Assembly (NCBI GenBank): GCA_003313425.1
Contig: NHZP01000019.1
Coordinates: 620,001-684,000 of the forward strand
Source: Pseudopyrenochaeta lycopersici
Lineage: Eukaryota > Ascomycota > Dothideomycetes > Pleosporales > Pseudopyrenochaetaceae
Reading direction: 5' to 3'
Length of the DNA stretch: 64,000 bases
The position numbers and the translations under genes were made by a program. The notes below the pieces were generated by a model. The model searched no databases. It worked only from the letters and a program-made list of their open reading frames with translations, and had not been told where the DNA came from. Positions 11,249-26,259 of the stretch are shown here, one piece after another (within the stretch, counting starts at the first letter, position 1; each line of letters opens with the position of its first letter).

Positions 11249-13210
11249 ATGGCGTCATACTTTGATTTGCCGCCCCAAGAGAAGGCGAGTGCTGCGGATA
11301 TGAAAGGCGTACATGAGGAGGAGAGGAAGCAAATGGGAACGATGAGCTTATTGTCACCGGCAATAACACAGCTACTGGACGATTTGGGCGACGAGAAATC
11401 AAATAGTAGCAGCGAAGAAGGGAGTTTATCTGAAGAGGCGGACGTATCCAACATAAGCACTAAGCTAAACGCTTCTTCTCGCAACGACCACCAGGAGAGG
11501 CAATCACAGTGTCCCCAGACGCCTCCCGTACCATCCTCGTTATCACCGAGAAGGGATACAAACAAGTCTTCCCCAAAAGGATCAGGCCACGTCAAACTGC
11601 CTCCGGGCCGTCCCGGCAGTGGAAGTTCTGGGAAACTTAAGCATCCGCATATGGCACGATTCCATTCCCTTCGGAGCATGTTATTTTCTGCAAATCTGGA
11701 AGATAAAATGCAAACAGCGACCAAGGAAGATTGTAAGAGAGAGGAGGCGGCCGCTAGTAAGTGGAAGCAGCAACATGAAGAGCGGCAAATGCATAGACCA
11801 AAAACGCCAGAAAAAGACTCCCAGGAAAAAGATGGGTTAGTTCCTAGGATCAAGACGAGGATACGTCGTATGACGAGCAAAGAGGCGCCGACAATGGGCC
11901 AGATTAGTGAGGACGAGGTCGCCAATTTTGATGACAACGCTTCCACGGCGAGTTCGGATCCCGAAGAACAGCGTGACATTTCACGGAGGTACCGCGACGC
12001 AGATGAAGAAAGCATCAACCATTCCGATGTAGAAGAATTGGTGCGTTGGGTGAGCCGGCGAGATCCGCCAAGTGATGGTGAAGCACGGAAAGGCAGATTT
12101 GTCGAAAACATGCAAAAAGACAGTGGAAATGAGAGTCTTGGTGAGTCCGACGTCGAGGATCTAGTTCGATTTGTGAGCCGACATTCGGATACCAAAAAGG
12201 AGCAACAACGATCCGGATATAGCGACGTGTCAACTGAATCCGACTCAGAGCTTGCAATGCACTCGTCGGAAAACGAAGATGCAGAAGATCTCGTTCGTTG
12301 GATATCGCACCGGGATGGGCCCAACGCTGGCCCTGTTCGCCGGAACTTGCAGAGAGGAGACCTTGACTGGGAGATCGAAAAACACTATGATTCTGATGTT
12401 CCCGAGTTGGGTCGGTGGTTCAAGCAATATGATGGTACGAGCGGAGAATCTGCAGTCACAACCCCCCGGCATGAGCTTCGCGATCCAATCGAAGAGCCTG
12501 AGCGCGGAAGACCGAGGAGTCGTGCCGAGTCTGCAGCTATAGAGCAAAAGACACATCTAAGCCATGAGGATGTGGATGAGCTTGTAAGATGGGTATCACG
12601 GAAAGAATCCAAGCAACAAGATGTTCTTGGTGGCGATGCGCAAGCCGCGGAGTTTCTGCAGCAAGAAGACGAAAAGAAACAACAGATCGGCATTAGTATC
12701 GACCAGGGAAGTCTGTCTCACAGCGACCTCCAAGAGCTCGTTGAACATGCAAGGAAACGTAGCGGTGATAAAAATAGCGAGCAAACTGCGTTAAAGCCAA
12801 ATGATCCGGAGACCGGCGATCTAAGCACACTTCGATCCTCCCAGCCAGACGTGCAAGAGGTAAAACAGGATGAGGAAGATAAAAAGCAACAGCTCGGAAT
12901 GACCATGGACGAAGGCAGCCTATCGCATAGCGATGTGCAAGATCTCATCAACCACGTGAGAAGACAAGAAGCCAGCAACCCCAACCCGACTGAGCGTGAT
13001 CAAGCGGCGGCTTTCGCGGAACAGACACACGTCCAATCTTCTCGTGGCGAGAGCACGCAGATCGACAACCGTGATTTCACACTGACGAAGAATTATGAAG
13101 AAGAACAAAAAGCAAAGGAACAAACAGAAATGAAAGAGAGTAGATCAGGAAGTTTAGGACAAGAAGATGTCGATGAGCTCGTCAGATGGGTCAGCCAGAA
13201 AAATTCTTAG
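11249..13210 (+). CDS. Acidic low-complexity protein with eight DVxELVRWVSR-like repeats
   Basis: A single-exon gene of 653 residues that I do not recognise. It is hydrophilic and rich in Glu, Asp, Ser, Lys and Gln, with no signal peptide or membrane segment. Its outstanding property is a short motif repeated eight times at irregular spacing. The conserved Asp falls at about residues 260, 301, 344, 383, 441, 493, 562 and 640. Clear copies are HSDVEELVRWVSRRD, ESDVEDLVRFVSRHS, HEDVDELVRWVSRKE and QEDVDELVRWVSQKN. Copies six and seven carry a longer shared lead-in (QQIGISIDQGSLSHSDLQEL and QQLGMTMDEGSLSHSDVQDL). The motif predicts an amphipathic helix with paired Trp/Val, suggesting a docking or multivalent binding element. 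The ATG at 11249 is the first in frame. A basic segment lies at about 195-215 (RIKTRIRRMTSK). Function is unknown. Confidence 0.75.
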   Translation: MASYFDLPPQEKASAADMKGVHEEERKQMGTMSLLSPAITQLLDDLGDEKSNSSSEEGSLSEEADVSNISTKLNASSRNDHQERQSQCPQTPPVPSSLSPRRDTNKSSPKGSGHVKLPPGRPGSGSSGKLKHPHMARFHSLRSMLFSANLEDKMQTATKEDCKREEAAASKWKQQHEERQMHRPKTPEKDSQEKDGLVPRIKTRIRRMTSKEAPTMGQISEDEVANFDDNASTASSDPEEQRDISRRYRDADEESINHSDVEELVRWVSRRDPPSDGEARKGRFVENMQKDSGNESLGESDVEDLVRFVSRHSDTKKEQQRSGYSDVSTESDSELAMHSSENEDAEDLVRWISHRDGPNAGPVRRNLQRGDLDWEIEKHYDSDVPELGRWFKQYDGTSGESAVTTPRHELRDPIEEPERGRPRSRAESAAIEQKTHLSHEDVDELVRWVSRKESKQQDVLGGDAQAAEFLQQEDEKKQQIGISIDQGSLSHSDLQELVEHARKRSGDKNSEQTALKPNDPETGDLSTLRSSQPDVQEVKQDEEDKKQQLGMTMDEGSLSHSDVQDLINHVRRQEASNPNPTERDQAAAFAEQTHVQSSRGESTQIDNRDFTLTKNYEEEQKAKEQTEMKESRSGSLGQEDVDELVRWVSQKNS

Positions 13211-13752
13211 CCCTGCTGTTGGCGGAACTGGTGACTAGCAAGGTCGAGGGCCTTCAGGTCGAAGGTTTCTAGGGAAATGATAAAGGGCAAGAATCTATTG
13301 CGCAAAATATTTCTGGGAATCGGGGTGGCAAGGGGCAACGATGTGTTGTTTCCATTATAGTCATTTATGTTTTTGGTGCGTTCTAGCGTCGCAAAGTACC
13401 CTTTTGTCTTCCTTCAATAGAAAAGTCTTGTATTGTGTTCTGCACCATACACTAAAGACATTTAACTTTTGAAATGTGGTCGATATCTATACGACATGGC
13501 GAGATTCTCAGTAATACGGTGCAAAGTACTGTTGTCTCTCCATGAGTCAAAATTAAGGAGCTAGTCCGTGAGGAATGTCATGAAGGCACGTAATTCGAAA
13601 GCAGAAGAATGGGTTGTCTAAGGGAAGCAGTCTGCATTATAGTCTAAGCCTAAATAGATTTAGTCTAAGAACGTCACCCGACCCATTCCATAAACTTCAT
13701 CTCGACTCCATAACTACTCAGTTAAACCGCCGTCCCGTGTGTTACTCGCACC
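13211..13752. other. Convergent 3' intergenic region
   Basis: About 0.54 kb between two genes that converge. No gene is seen; it should hold both transcript ends. Confidence 0.55.
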
Positions 13753-15065
<1,313 letters not shown>

Positions 15066-18000
15066 CTTCACGGAAAGCAAGATGTTGATAATCTGGGGCA
15101 AGGAGGCTTTGGGATTATAATGAGAACTGGTAACTGATCAGGTCCTGGTGAGTTGAAAGTCATTTTTGAAGCGGCACACGCTGTCCTTAAATAGTCGAAC
15201 TTTTGGTATTCGTACCAGCTATGAAGAGATCTGGAGATATGCTACTTTGTCACCTTCCGAGTTCGTCGTCTCAGGGGGTGGTCAGCGTTGAGTCTGCATA
15301 TACGCAGTGCAACGCTTGACGGAGCAAGATGTAAAACCCTGTATGAATGGCGCAGCGTTCTGAATGCCCCCGGCAGGAGTAGGAACCATGTCCGTCTAGC
15401 GGTAATTGACAAACGCACGTTGGTGGCTTAGCAAGGCAAACACATCGCGGAAAATGTTCAGACAGCGCCATGGTTGTCAAGGACTACCCCGAAATGGTCT
15501 TCTTTCTTATCACAATCTCAACCATGTGCCGGCGTGCGGGTCCCGGCATATCATGGTTGCTCACTAGCTTTGGGTAGAGGGGGCATCAACGTGGTCGCGG
15601 GATGGCGTGGGGCTCCGGGGTAGCGAGGCGGGAGGATTCGGCAGGAGTTATTTTCTAGTCGCCTCAATAGGCTGGTGTCAGCGTACAAGAGCAAACATTC
15701 AAGGAAGGAGCGTACCACTTACCAGCGGATGGAGCCTAGCGGATTGTCAAGGGTTTAGCTTCAACCTCGCATTCTGAAGCCAACCAGTCGATACGAATAA
15801 AGCCTACGGATCTGACATCTTCTCATTGTTTCTCCTCTTAGCAGGAAGTTTAGCCATGTACGTCATTACTGACCAACCGATCCTTGAGAGGCCCATACAA
15901 AGGACTCATGTCAGCGGCGTGGGTTTAGCCAAGCAGGGATGAATATCAGCTTCATTGAAATGTACACAAATGCGATGAGAAGCGCAAATTGGTACATGCC
16001 CTGGTTTCATGAACATACAATGTCCTGCTGCCCCATGTAATGGACTCGGAATGATTAAGCGGGCTTATCGGCGTCGAGATCAAGGCTTGTCGCGATGCTG
16101 TCCTATGGAAACCAGTAGTACAGATTTTTTTAATCATGCTCATGAACTGGAGGCTGCACCATGCTGTAGTTGGGACGGGGTGTTGGACCGTGCACGTGAG
16201 GGTTCTTGCAGACCGGCAATGACGGCAACAGGATTGTAATTTGGAATAGCGTATCGAAAAGCAACGTTTTTGTTGAACTGTCAGGCGTTCACAGGCAATA
16301 CTGATCCTCATACGCCGAGTTCATGGTCGCGTGGATATGCAGTGCAGAGGGTGTCGAAGTGGGGGAAGTGTCTTGTGAGTCTGTCTGGGTCAAGCTTACA
16401 CGCGTTGGGCCGTGCGCACGAATATATTAGCCATGACCGATTGTCCGGGAGGGCGTGGTGACAATGTGTGTGATTCGGGGCGTTCCGTCAGCAGGAGGAT
16501 TCGCTGAAATGATAAGCAATGTGACCTTACGTATCGCATCATCCTATTGGGATAATACGTGAGATCTTGATCAGGCACGAGGGATAAGTACCTACATCAA
16601 CAAAACTCCACGAGTAGGTCCGATAGTTTAATTAACTGCACGCCAGTACCAAAGTTTTGGGCCAGAGGTCAGAATATTCGAAGTGATGTCGTAAGACGAT
16701 ACCTCTCAACCATGCATCTGGTGCAGGGGCTGTAGGGCAAAACGGGCGTCCAAGGCAATCTCGGTTCAGCCAGGAGTTGGTAACAGTCCTGAGCAATGTA
16801 TCAACAGTGAGTCTGGTCAGACTTCCAAGACATAGAGCTGCCATCCACGGCGCGCGGCGTAAACTACAATTGGCTAAGGACCGGTGGAGACTTGAATGCT
16901 GTTGAATTCGAACGCTGCGTCCCCTATACATTTGGAATAGATTGGCATGATCAGCGGGACACATCCGTAGATATCAGAGCTGGAGGTTTGAGAGATGCGC
17001 CATGTCTTTCGTTAAAAATACGGTTTCGAGTGATGATCTTCGAGAACGCGTATTGGTAAGATTGCTGGTCTGGAGAGGTCTTGACTGGTAAATAGGTGGT
17101 AGGTATGGCCGTTGATGACGTGGAAATGTGGTATCGGCCAGTAGTGTAGAAATCGTTCACTCTGCCACTAACAAACATGTTCAGTCTGGCTCTGCTAAAC
17201 ACTTGGACATCGTATGTGTCCTCAGCAGAATTTCGGGCAATGCTGTGGTCAAAGCATTACAACGTAGGGTTGTAGAGACGAGTGAGAAGGAGGTCTGGGA
17301 GTCCAGGAGTCCGCAATCCCATGTGGGCCGTCAGCGGCTAAGAGAAGGACCTCCCGAGTTGCTTGTCCTCATATGAAACTAATCCCCAACCCGCATATGG
17401 AACCCAATGCTTGTCGCTGAATTTCACCAAGTAAATCGTTTTTGAACAGCCGACTGGATCGCAGACTGATGTTCGTGTTGGCGTCCTCGTGTTGTGCCGA
17501 AACGATTTTCTAATGAGGAAGGTATGAGTTGCGAGTTACAAATCCAGGAATTCGCTCGAGCGAAGAGAATTATTCCAGAGCGAGGTGATCCTGTAGACTT
17601 ATAAGCCCGCAATGCCTGCTGTTCCGCAAGAGCATGTGAGCTTCACTGCAGCTGCTTCGCGTCCATCGAGCGTCCATTGGCTTGCAGTAACGGCAGTCTG
17701 ACCTCGTGAGATCAAGTGTTGCCATCCCCAAAAGCTACGATAAGCACCATGCCCGGCGATAGCGATGGAAATGATTCGTGGGCGAGAGTTACCCGTCTTT
17801 GAAGGATGCAGGTGCCACGAATAGGACATTCGCAGGCGCATGGTATTTTGCTAGCGGTCGTTTCCAGGAAGCACACGACGGTCTATTGCGCATCTCAGGC
17901 TAGTCACCTCCACTGGGCGTGAGATTCAAGCCGCCGTTCAGGTAAGGAACCCTCCTCGTTCAATTCAACTCATATCCTGGGTGGATTGAGACATCGCAAC

Positions 18001-19580
18001 TGGATCCTTTGTACGATCAAAGACATCCAATGATAGTTCCGGTGACCCTCATTCTGGCTGATCGCTCATACCGAAGCCGAGGCTGACGTTTGCGTTGTAT
18101 CGAGCCACAAACTGCCATTGTGGGCTATGTGAAGTTCTTCATACTTCAATTGGTGTCTGAATATCATCTGGAGAAGGAAGATGAGTTGTGAGAATAGATG
18201 CGCGCGGGGAAAGCAAGCGCGAATGTGGAGCCGCATGTGCCATATGAGGATCTCCCCCCTCGCGCGTCCGTGCACGATATAGTGAACATGATCGCCTCCC
18301 GCCCAGCCGATAACATATTAAACTGTAAATTGTCTTCATAGACTTGTGGGACCTTTCAACGCGGCAGAGCCTCTCCGTTGGCCGAAATGCCGTTCATCAA
18401 CCAAATTCGCCGCGGCGCAAAGCACAGCCCTGCGTTTCCGGCAACCAGATTCAATCAGAACTCGAGAGGGCCCATCCACAATGTGGAGAGTCTGTGTGTC
18501 TGTGCATTGTGGAGGCTTGAAATATCCATGAGGGTTAGAACTAGGGCACGGTAAGCCTGATAATGGTGGCCAGATGGAGTACAAGGATCTAAAGAGCTTG
18601 TTTTGACGCACTTTAGTTCTTGAGCGACAATCGAAGTAGCTCAACCATGGTGCGGTGTGAACACTTTCACTCTATATCATTAAGGTCAAAGCAGCCTGAG
18701 TAGCATCTCACTATCCATGGGCGTCGGTAGTGCAACTGCCGATGAACTCCATATTCAGACCCGACCAAATCAAGAACCTCCAATCGTCTACACAACACGG
18801 GAGAAGATCTATCCATGACGCTCTTCTACCAAATTTACCCATAGTGAAGCTACTAAAGGCTCTAGGCTTGCTATTTCAGAGTCTTGCCCTCTCAAAGCAA
18901 AACTGTGGAATGTACAATTGTCGGCACTTCTCTCATGTCACCAGGAAGGGCCCCAAAGGACAGAGTAAGGCCACCCATGGAAGTCAGCGGGTACCAACTC
19001 CGTCCTAGAGGGAAAACGGCGTTGTGTGACGTTGTCCAAGGATGGTACCGGCCGTTGTGTGACGGCCTATGTGAAGGTGTCACACAGCTAAGCGATGCAG
19101 AATTTTGACTTGGTAGCACCAAATCCGTTTGCGTGGTACGGACTATCCCTCCTATGACCAAATTGCAAAAGCCTTCATTCCATGGTTGAACACCATCTGA
19201 CCACGGCAATGCCACAGCCGGGCCCTGCAACACCGATGGCGTGCCAACGGTGGAAAACACGGCAGCGGATCGTGGGCTGTCGGGAACGTGCAATGCGAAG
19301 TAGGTGATACCTTCGTTGCACTTCACAGAACGGGGGATGGGCACAAACGAGCAAAGTTCGAGAGAATCTTCGTTTTTGAATACTAGAGACTAGTATAACT
19401 ACGATATGCTACTGAGAATATACTCCGACTTCCACCATGCATACAGTCAATCATGACTTCGTAAAGAAAGGTAGCCAGGGTGTCTCCCAGGTCTATGATC
19501 TCCAAGCTGGGTTCCCCCATCATTTGGCTCAAACATCGATGCAACATATGCTCGCGAATAAAGAGAAGACAATAAATCGC
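15066..19580. other. 4.5-kb gene-poor spacer between the two subtilisin genes
   Basis: No open frame here has an ATG start, splice logic and family resemblance together. Base composition is ordinary, not strongly AT-rich, so heavy RIP is not evident. The part next to 15065 must contain the promoter of subtilisin A, and the part near 19581 the 3' end of subtilisin B. I see no tRNA, CRISPR or clear repeat. Non-coding transcripts or a fast-evolving multi-exon gene cannot be excluded. Confidence 0.5.
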
Positions 19581-20957
<1,377 letters not shown>

Positions 20958-23900
20958 GTTGGCCGGTGTCAATGAACAATGTCCGTTGAAGCGAGAGTTG
21001 TCGAAGGTTGGTATTGATGGGCTGAGTGTTGCTGTGCTCGTTGCCTGATGTTCCAGAGAGGATGTCTTGTACTTCTTATATAGATGTAATGCAAGGCTGG
21101 AAGTGGAGGCGAGAAGCAAGAGGCAAATGCACCTTCCGATAAGGATTAGCCATTGTAGCCAACCCGGTATCGCGTTCTCCCGACGTACCTAGACTACAGT
21201 ACCAGGTATGTGTTGATGATACAGCGGCTCAACGTGGCGACTGGTCCTAGATTGGGAGGTGCTACAGTGTTGTCCGGCACTACTTGTTCCCAAGACACCG
21301 CAGTAGCGTTGATATAGGGTTCGTAGAGCGGCCTGAAAGAAGGAAGGAGAACAAGTCCTGAGTAGAGGGTCAGATGTCGGATCTTGGCAAGACGCAGTTG
21401 ATATTAAAATCGCCTTACTAGTTTAGGGATGTGGATATGATCGCGTAGAAACCAAGCGTAGAAGGCGTTGAGATGGTGCGATTGGGCATGGGGATGGATC
21501 GATCTGCAGTCCCGTAGGCCCCTTGTCTCAATCTTGATAACGAGGGTTGAGCCTTATGACTGCACCAGTGGCAGGCCGACAAAGAAATGAAGCTGCTAAT
21601 GCAGGCATGCTTTAAGGCCCGTCGGGTATGTGCCACAGGCCTTTGTCTGCTGGTTGCGGCTCCACGGCTCTTATTGGATTTTTGTGGAGATGGTCGCGGC
21701 ACTCCCTGCCAAAGCGGGTTTAGATGGCTTGAGAAGACATCTCCAACTTTATCACACACTGACCCTAGGATCCAACTGTTCGGGACGAGCCATGACCTCG
21801 TCTGCGATGGCCACAAAGATAATCATCCGAGTTAGCCGCGCACTAGGTACAAGGGCAAGTACATATAGCACAAAGAAACAAGGCCATTATGCAGGCGGAT
21901 TGCCGATGGAGAGCATATATCAGACAATGCATGCAAAGCACGGCAGTCAAAGAAAGGAGATTCAGGAGATTGCAGTGGAGCTGAGTAAGTAACATCGGTA
22001 CTATGTCTTCTCATCAGGAAGTCAGGACTCTTGACTTTCGCTTCCGAGATGCAATGATAGGCCACGATTAAATTAAAGGGGGATCGTTTGCGGTCTGCAG
22101 CCCGTCGGCAGCGTGCAGGTCAGCCTAATCAGCGAGGCGAAGCTTTCGCGAGGCCAGAGGCGCGACTCAAAACTCGGCCAATGAGACGCAAGAGCCGGCA
22201 GCCAACTAGAACGGACATAGCGAGACCGGCGCCTTGGTTTTCCTTTTGCGTTGATGACGATCGTCCTGTGGAATGTCGTCGGTCGTAAAAGTGCCAGACA
22301 CTTTAGAACTTGGAAAGCCCATGGAAGCGCTGAGCATGCGACAGTTGTCATCTGCAACCGCCAGGATGCCTTCGATCCGCTGACCCATACCAAGGACGCT
22401 AACATTAAGCTTAAAAGCACGTAATGTTTAAAGCACCTCCTCGATTCGGACCTAGCCGATGCAGATCAATATACAGGAACCATGGCAATAGCCACACCAC
22501 AGATAACGCGATAAGAGGCGGCCAGGCTGGGCGCAATGAAGCAGCAGGCGAATGAGAAGACGAGATGCATGTCGCAACTGTCAGGCAGGATCACGAATGC
22601 TTAACCGTTGAGCAACGATGTGGTAGCTTCCCGTAGCCGCAACGTAGATAGCTTCGTTCTGGCGAGTTTATTCCCGAAATGTCCTCGCGCTTTAAACTCT
22701 CACGGACAACTTGAGATGGGCCGACAGAGGTCAAGGTGAAATGCAGCTCGGGCAAGACTACTGGCGGACCCTCGAGAAGAAGACTCTCTTTCCTTAGGCG
22801 TACCCCAGACTGTCCGCGGGGCCTGCGGGTACCGGGGGTCGTGTAGCTCTGGCGATCACTCCAATGGCGTTGATAACCGCTAGGATCTGACCCTCTCCTG
22901 CCTGTTGCGACACTTGCTCCGTTTACTAAAACGGTATGCTCGCCGTCATCATGGCCACCTGCGTACATGAGCCCACGAGCGTGTTGTTGTGCTGCGCAGG
23001 TCCACAACGGACGCGGGAGGGGCATCTGCATTCGGTTGTCGGAGAAATACTGACTCCCTCCGCACGCACCAAGGCGCACGCTCAAAAGCGGCACTTTGAT
23101 CTGTCACAGCAACCCACCAACCCGGCAATGTCACGATGTTTGTACCAACGTCCATCTATCACTGAATATCGTGCATCAGGCTGGGAGCGTGAAGCTTGTC
23201 TTGATCGTCGTTGACTTCCAGGTTTCAACCTCCCTCTTTTCCTGGGACCTGGGTCAGTGTAACTGAACAAGCATTGATTTAATTGTAACCACAACGGCAG
23301 AGCAGTTGCCTATTTACGACGAGCCGGGTCCACTTCAATCACGCGTGGCTAAGCAATGACGTATGGCGATGGCACCTGAGCAGCCTGATTAGCACGCTTT
23401 GACTGGGCGTCCGTTCCGTGAAGTCAATGTAGATAGCATGAAACAACACGAGATCAAACACTGACTCTAAGTACCGCCGCGTATTTCGCCGTTGAAAGTT
23501 TCAGGCCTATTCACCGTCTCATTGAGGATCACTTCTCCGCCTCAATTCGCGTTGGCACCACCCTCGATGCCTGTCCGCCAACAAGCTTTCCCAACTGCCT
23601 TCCAGGAATCAGCTCATGCATGTTTCCAATATTCCTTGCGTCGCCGAACAAAAAACTACTCGCCTACTCGGCAAACTGGAGCCTCTTCTCGATGGGCAAT
23701 CTATAATGGTGTGCGCGTCCATACATACTCAGTCCACATGCTGGTGGCCCAACGCCCAAGGTAGCATCACCCGAATTCGTATTCACGTCCGTGATTGCGC
23801 CCTGCTGGTGATCATGATTGAAGCTTCAACAACCTTCCCCCATTGTCTACGCTCCGCCCTTGCCAAGACTGCAATTATCCAGGGCGCTTATGTTAGTATA

Positions 23901-24642
23901 CACTTCGCCACGCCAGGCCTCCCTTCCGCTCAAATGAGAGGGGTTCGTCATGGCTAGCGCAGTTTGTAGAGCTAAGGACTTGTTCTGGCTTACACCTCCA
24001 CGCTTCCGGCCTCCTTCCTTCTCTGTCCGTGAGGCGTTCGTAAGCTTGTCTTGGCGACCTACAGTGCAGATTACTATGCAGGTACACACTGATGGTTTTT
24101 GTCAGTCCGGTTACTTATGGCTAAGTTGCAAATCTCATCATGATCCTCCCGCCTGCGAATGCTTAGCGTGCTAGCGCTCAGGCCCTCCTTCCTTATCAGA
24201 TGTTGGCTAAAACAACGCCATTCTCGTCGACAATGGGTCAACACGGTACTATCTTGTATAGTACTCCTAAGCAATCACGCGATCTTTGTAACCTGTTGCT
24301 AATGGCTACTATAAGTAGGTGATATAGCATTTGGGAGAAGATAGTCACAGCCAACAATACAAAACATACTCGACCACGGTAGCTCCTTCCCAAAACTTCA
24401 CAGCCTTCCCGTTCTCGCATCTTTGCGTTATCTTACCTTGTGAAGACGAGCTGTAATCATAGTGCATTCATCTCCGCGGCGACACACAGTCCCATGCCAA
24501 TAGTCATGAGTTCCACAGCATATTGTACACTCCTCTACCTTCGGCCCGTCCCATCTTCTCGAAGCACGCGACGAAGCACGCCAGTGCCTCAACCATGCCG
24601 CAACAGGCATGTGAAAAGATGGTCCTGATTTAGAAACTCATA
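20958..24642. other. 3.7-kb region with no supported gene
   Basis: Starts with the promoter and leader of subtilisin B and continues without an ATG-initiated frame I can support. The longest open frames (for example 22591-23094 on the minus strand) begin only at non-ATG codons and resemble nothing known. No RNA gene was recognised. Towards 24.6 kb the sequence becomes AT-richer and runs into a dispersed repeat. Confidence 0.5.
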
Positions 24643-25018
24643 GCGCTAATAGCACGTGTTTCAGCTGATTGCTATACGCTGTTACTCAGGTACTAGATGT
24701 CTCCCTCCTCTTCACAGACCGAATCGAAACCTCTCATTCCTCCGTTCCTAAACTATAAGTTTTCTGTAGAAATCTCTATAAAGAACTACTGAATGAAGTA
24801 TTAGCGTCTACTTCAAGTTTAACAGACGCCACATTTGCGATACCTTGGTCCCGTTCTTCACACTCTTGCACTGTCCCAAGAACACTCTTTTATAACGTTC
24901 ACATCCGCATGCGCAACAGTTTCGTCCATTTAGACCTTTCTATTAACCATGCTTCAAGGCAATATTATTATAAGACACGTGTGAATTACTTTAGAGTTAG
25001 TTATTATAATATTTATAC
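24643..25018 (+). repeat. Dispersed repeat, copy 1 (RIP-marked)
   Basis: This 376-bp block, beginning GCGCTAATAGCACGTGTTTC, matches 33778-34187 in the same orientation over nearly its whole length, with one larger indel. Where the copies differ, copy 1 usually has TpA where copy 2 has TpG or CpA (for example TATAAG versus TATGAG, GTAG versus GTGG, CTATTAACC versus CTATTGACC). That is the signature expected of RIP acting on duplicated DNA. No open frame is preserved. The downstream flank is very AT-rich. The parent element is unknown. Confidence 0.85.
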
Positions 25019-26259
25019 CTATATTTATTGTAACGTATGGTTTCAGGCAATAGTACTTGCTTCACACCACAGATAATAGTGAAGGGATGATTCTGTATTG
25101 CTGTAACTCAGCTATGGGAGAGAATAATACTTGTCGTCCCCGCTCCGCGCAGTGGGCGCAGGTTTTGAGCATGTCCTTCGCGTTGCGCGTTAGCCCTCGA
25201 AAAGGCCTAGCGCAATAATACTGCAACACCAAGATTCAGATTCACGATACTTCGTTACAGCAAGCTGGATATCTGCTTCTTTTGAAGCCATTTGAGTGTT
25301 ATAGCGTGGAGTTATTGTACGTTGAGTTCAACGAGGTGCGCGAAGTTGGTGGGGTGCGCCGCTCGCTTACATGCGCCGCTCGCTTGCCATGCACGTTAAT
25401 TCTACTGATCATACATTCATCATCAGATAAACACAGCATCCTATTTCAAGACTGCCCTTTTCTAAAATAGACCAGGTAAGGGACCAGACTGCCCCCTAGC
25501 GCAACGTAAGACACCTATATAGGGGGTAGCAGAGGCACCTAGATGTAGGTGTAATGAAATACGGTACGGGGATACCACGCGATGCGATTCGCTAGGTCTA
25601 AGGCCAGGTCGTCGTCCAGGTATTATTATGGCAGCACCAGGCAAAGACGGCGCGGCGCGCGCCCAGCAGAGGGCGAACGTTGTTCGCTACTATCGATGGA
25701 TTTGCGTGCTTACTTAGCCCCAAGTGACATTATCGATACCATAGTTATGCAGCCTTTATCTGCCCTCCAACTAATGATCGCAATCTCTTTGTCTATATAT
25801 ATGCAGGTTCTGCTGTTGGCTCGCAGCGCTACACCGCGCCGCTGCAACTTACTATTATAGCTCCCTTGGCGGCCGTGTGCGCTAAAGAATAAGCTAGCTA
25901 CAACCGTTCGGCGAGATCGTGTATGCCCTCATGCTACCATGTTTTGATACCAATAGTATCCGCTTCGAATAGTCAATGAAACAGCTGTTCAACGGGCCCT
26001 GCCCAAGCTATGGTGGCCTACTCAGCGTTAAAACTCGTAAGCGACTACACATCAACCACGGATCCGCAAGCGGGACTGAGATTGCGTGACCCATGATCCT
26101 CTTCTCGGTGCCTTCCAATTTCTCTAATCACAGAAAAAGCCAACGACATATCATCTACATCGCCCCGAAATCTTATCTCCATGAGGATCTTTGCATCCCG
26201 TCCACAAGGTTACTCTACAAAACGGCCTAAGCCTTCTTGTATATCTTTCACTTCCCAAG
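25019..26259. other. AT-rich to mixed region, possible decayed repeat, no gene
   Basis: The first 100 bp are almost pure A/T. Further on lies a two-copy 17-bp tandem repeat (TGCGCCGCTCGCTTACA-like, 25355-25388) and a patch with alternating GC-rich and AT-rich tracts (25460-25900) that could be a degraded mobile element. I cannot name one. The segment after about 26100 is presumably the leader of the next gene. Confidence 0.4.

Noticed and set aside
18892..19344. Minus-strand open frame of 150 codons
   Set aside because: Begins at GTG, no recognisable domain and no supporting neighbours.
22591..23094. Minus-strand open frame of 167 codons
   Set aside because: Starts only at GTG, Arg/Ser-biased composition, no domain, no splice context; looks like chance.
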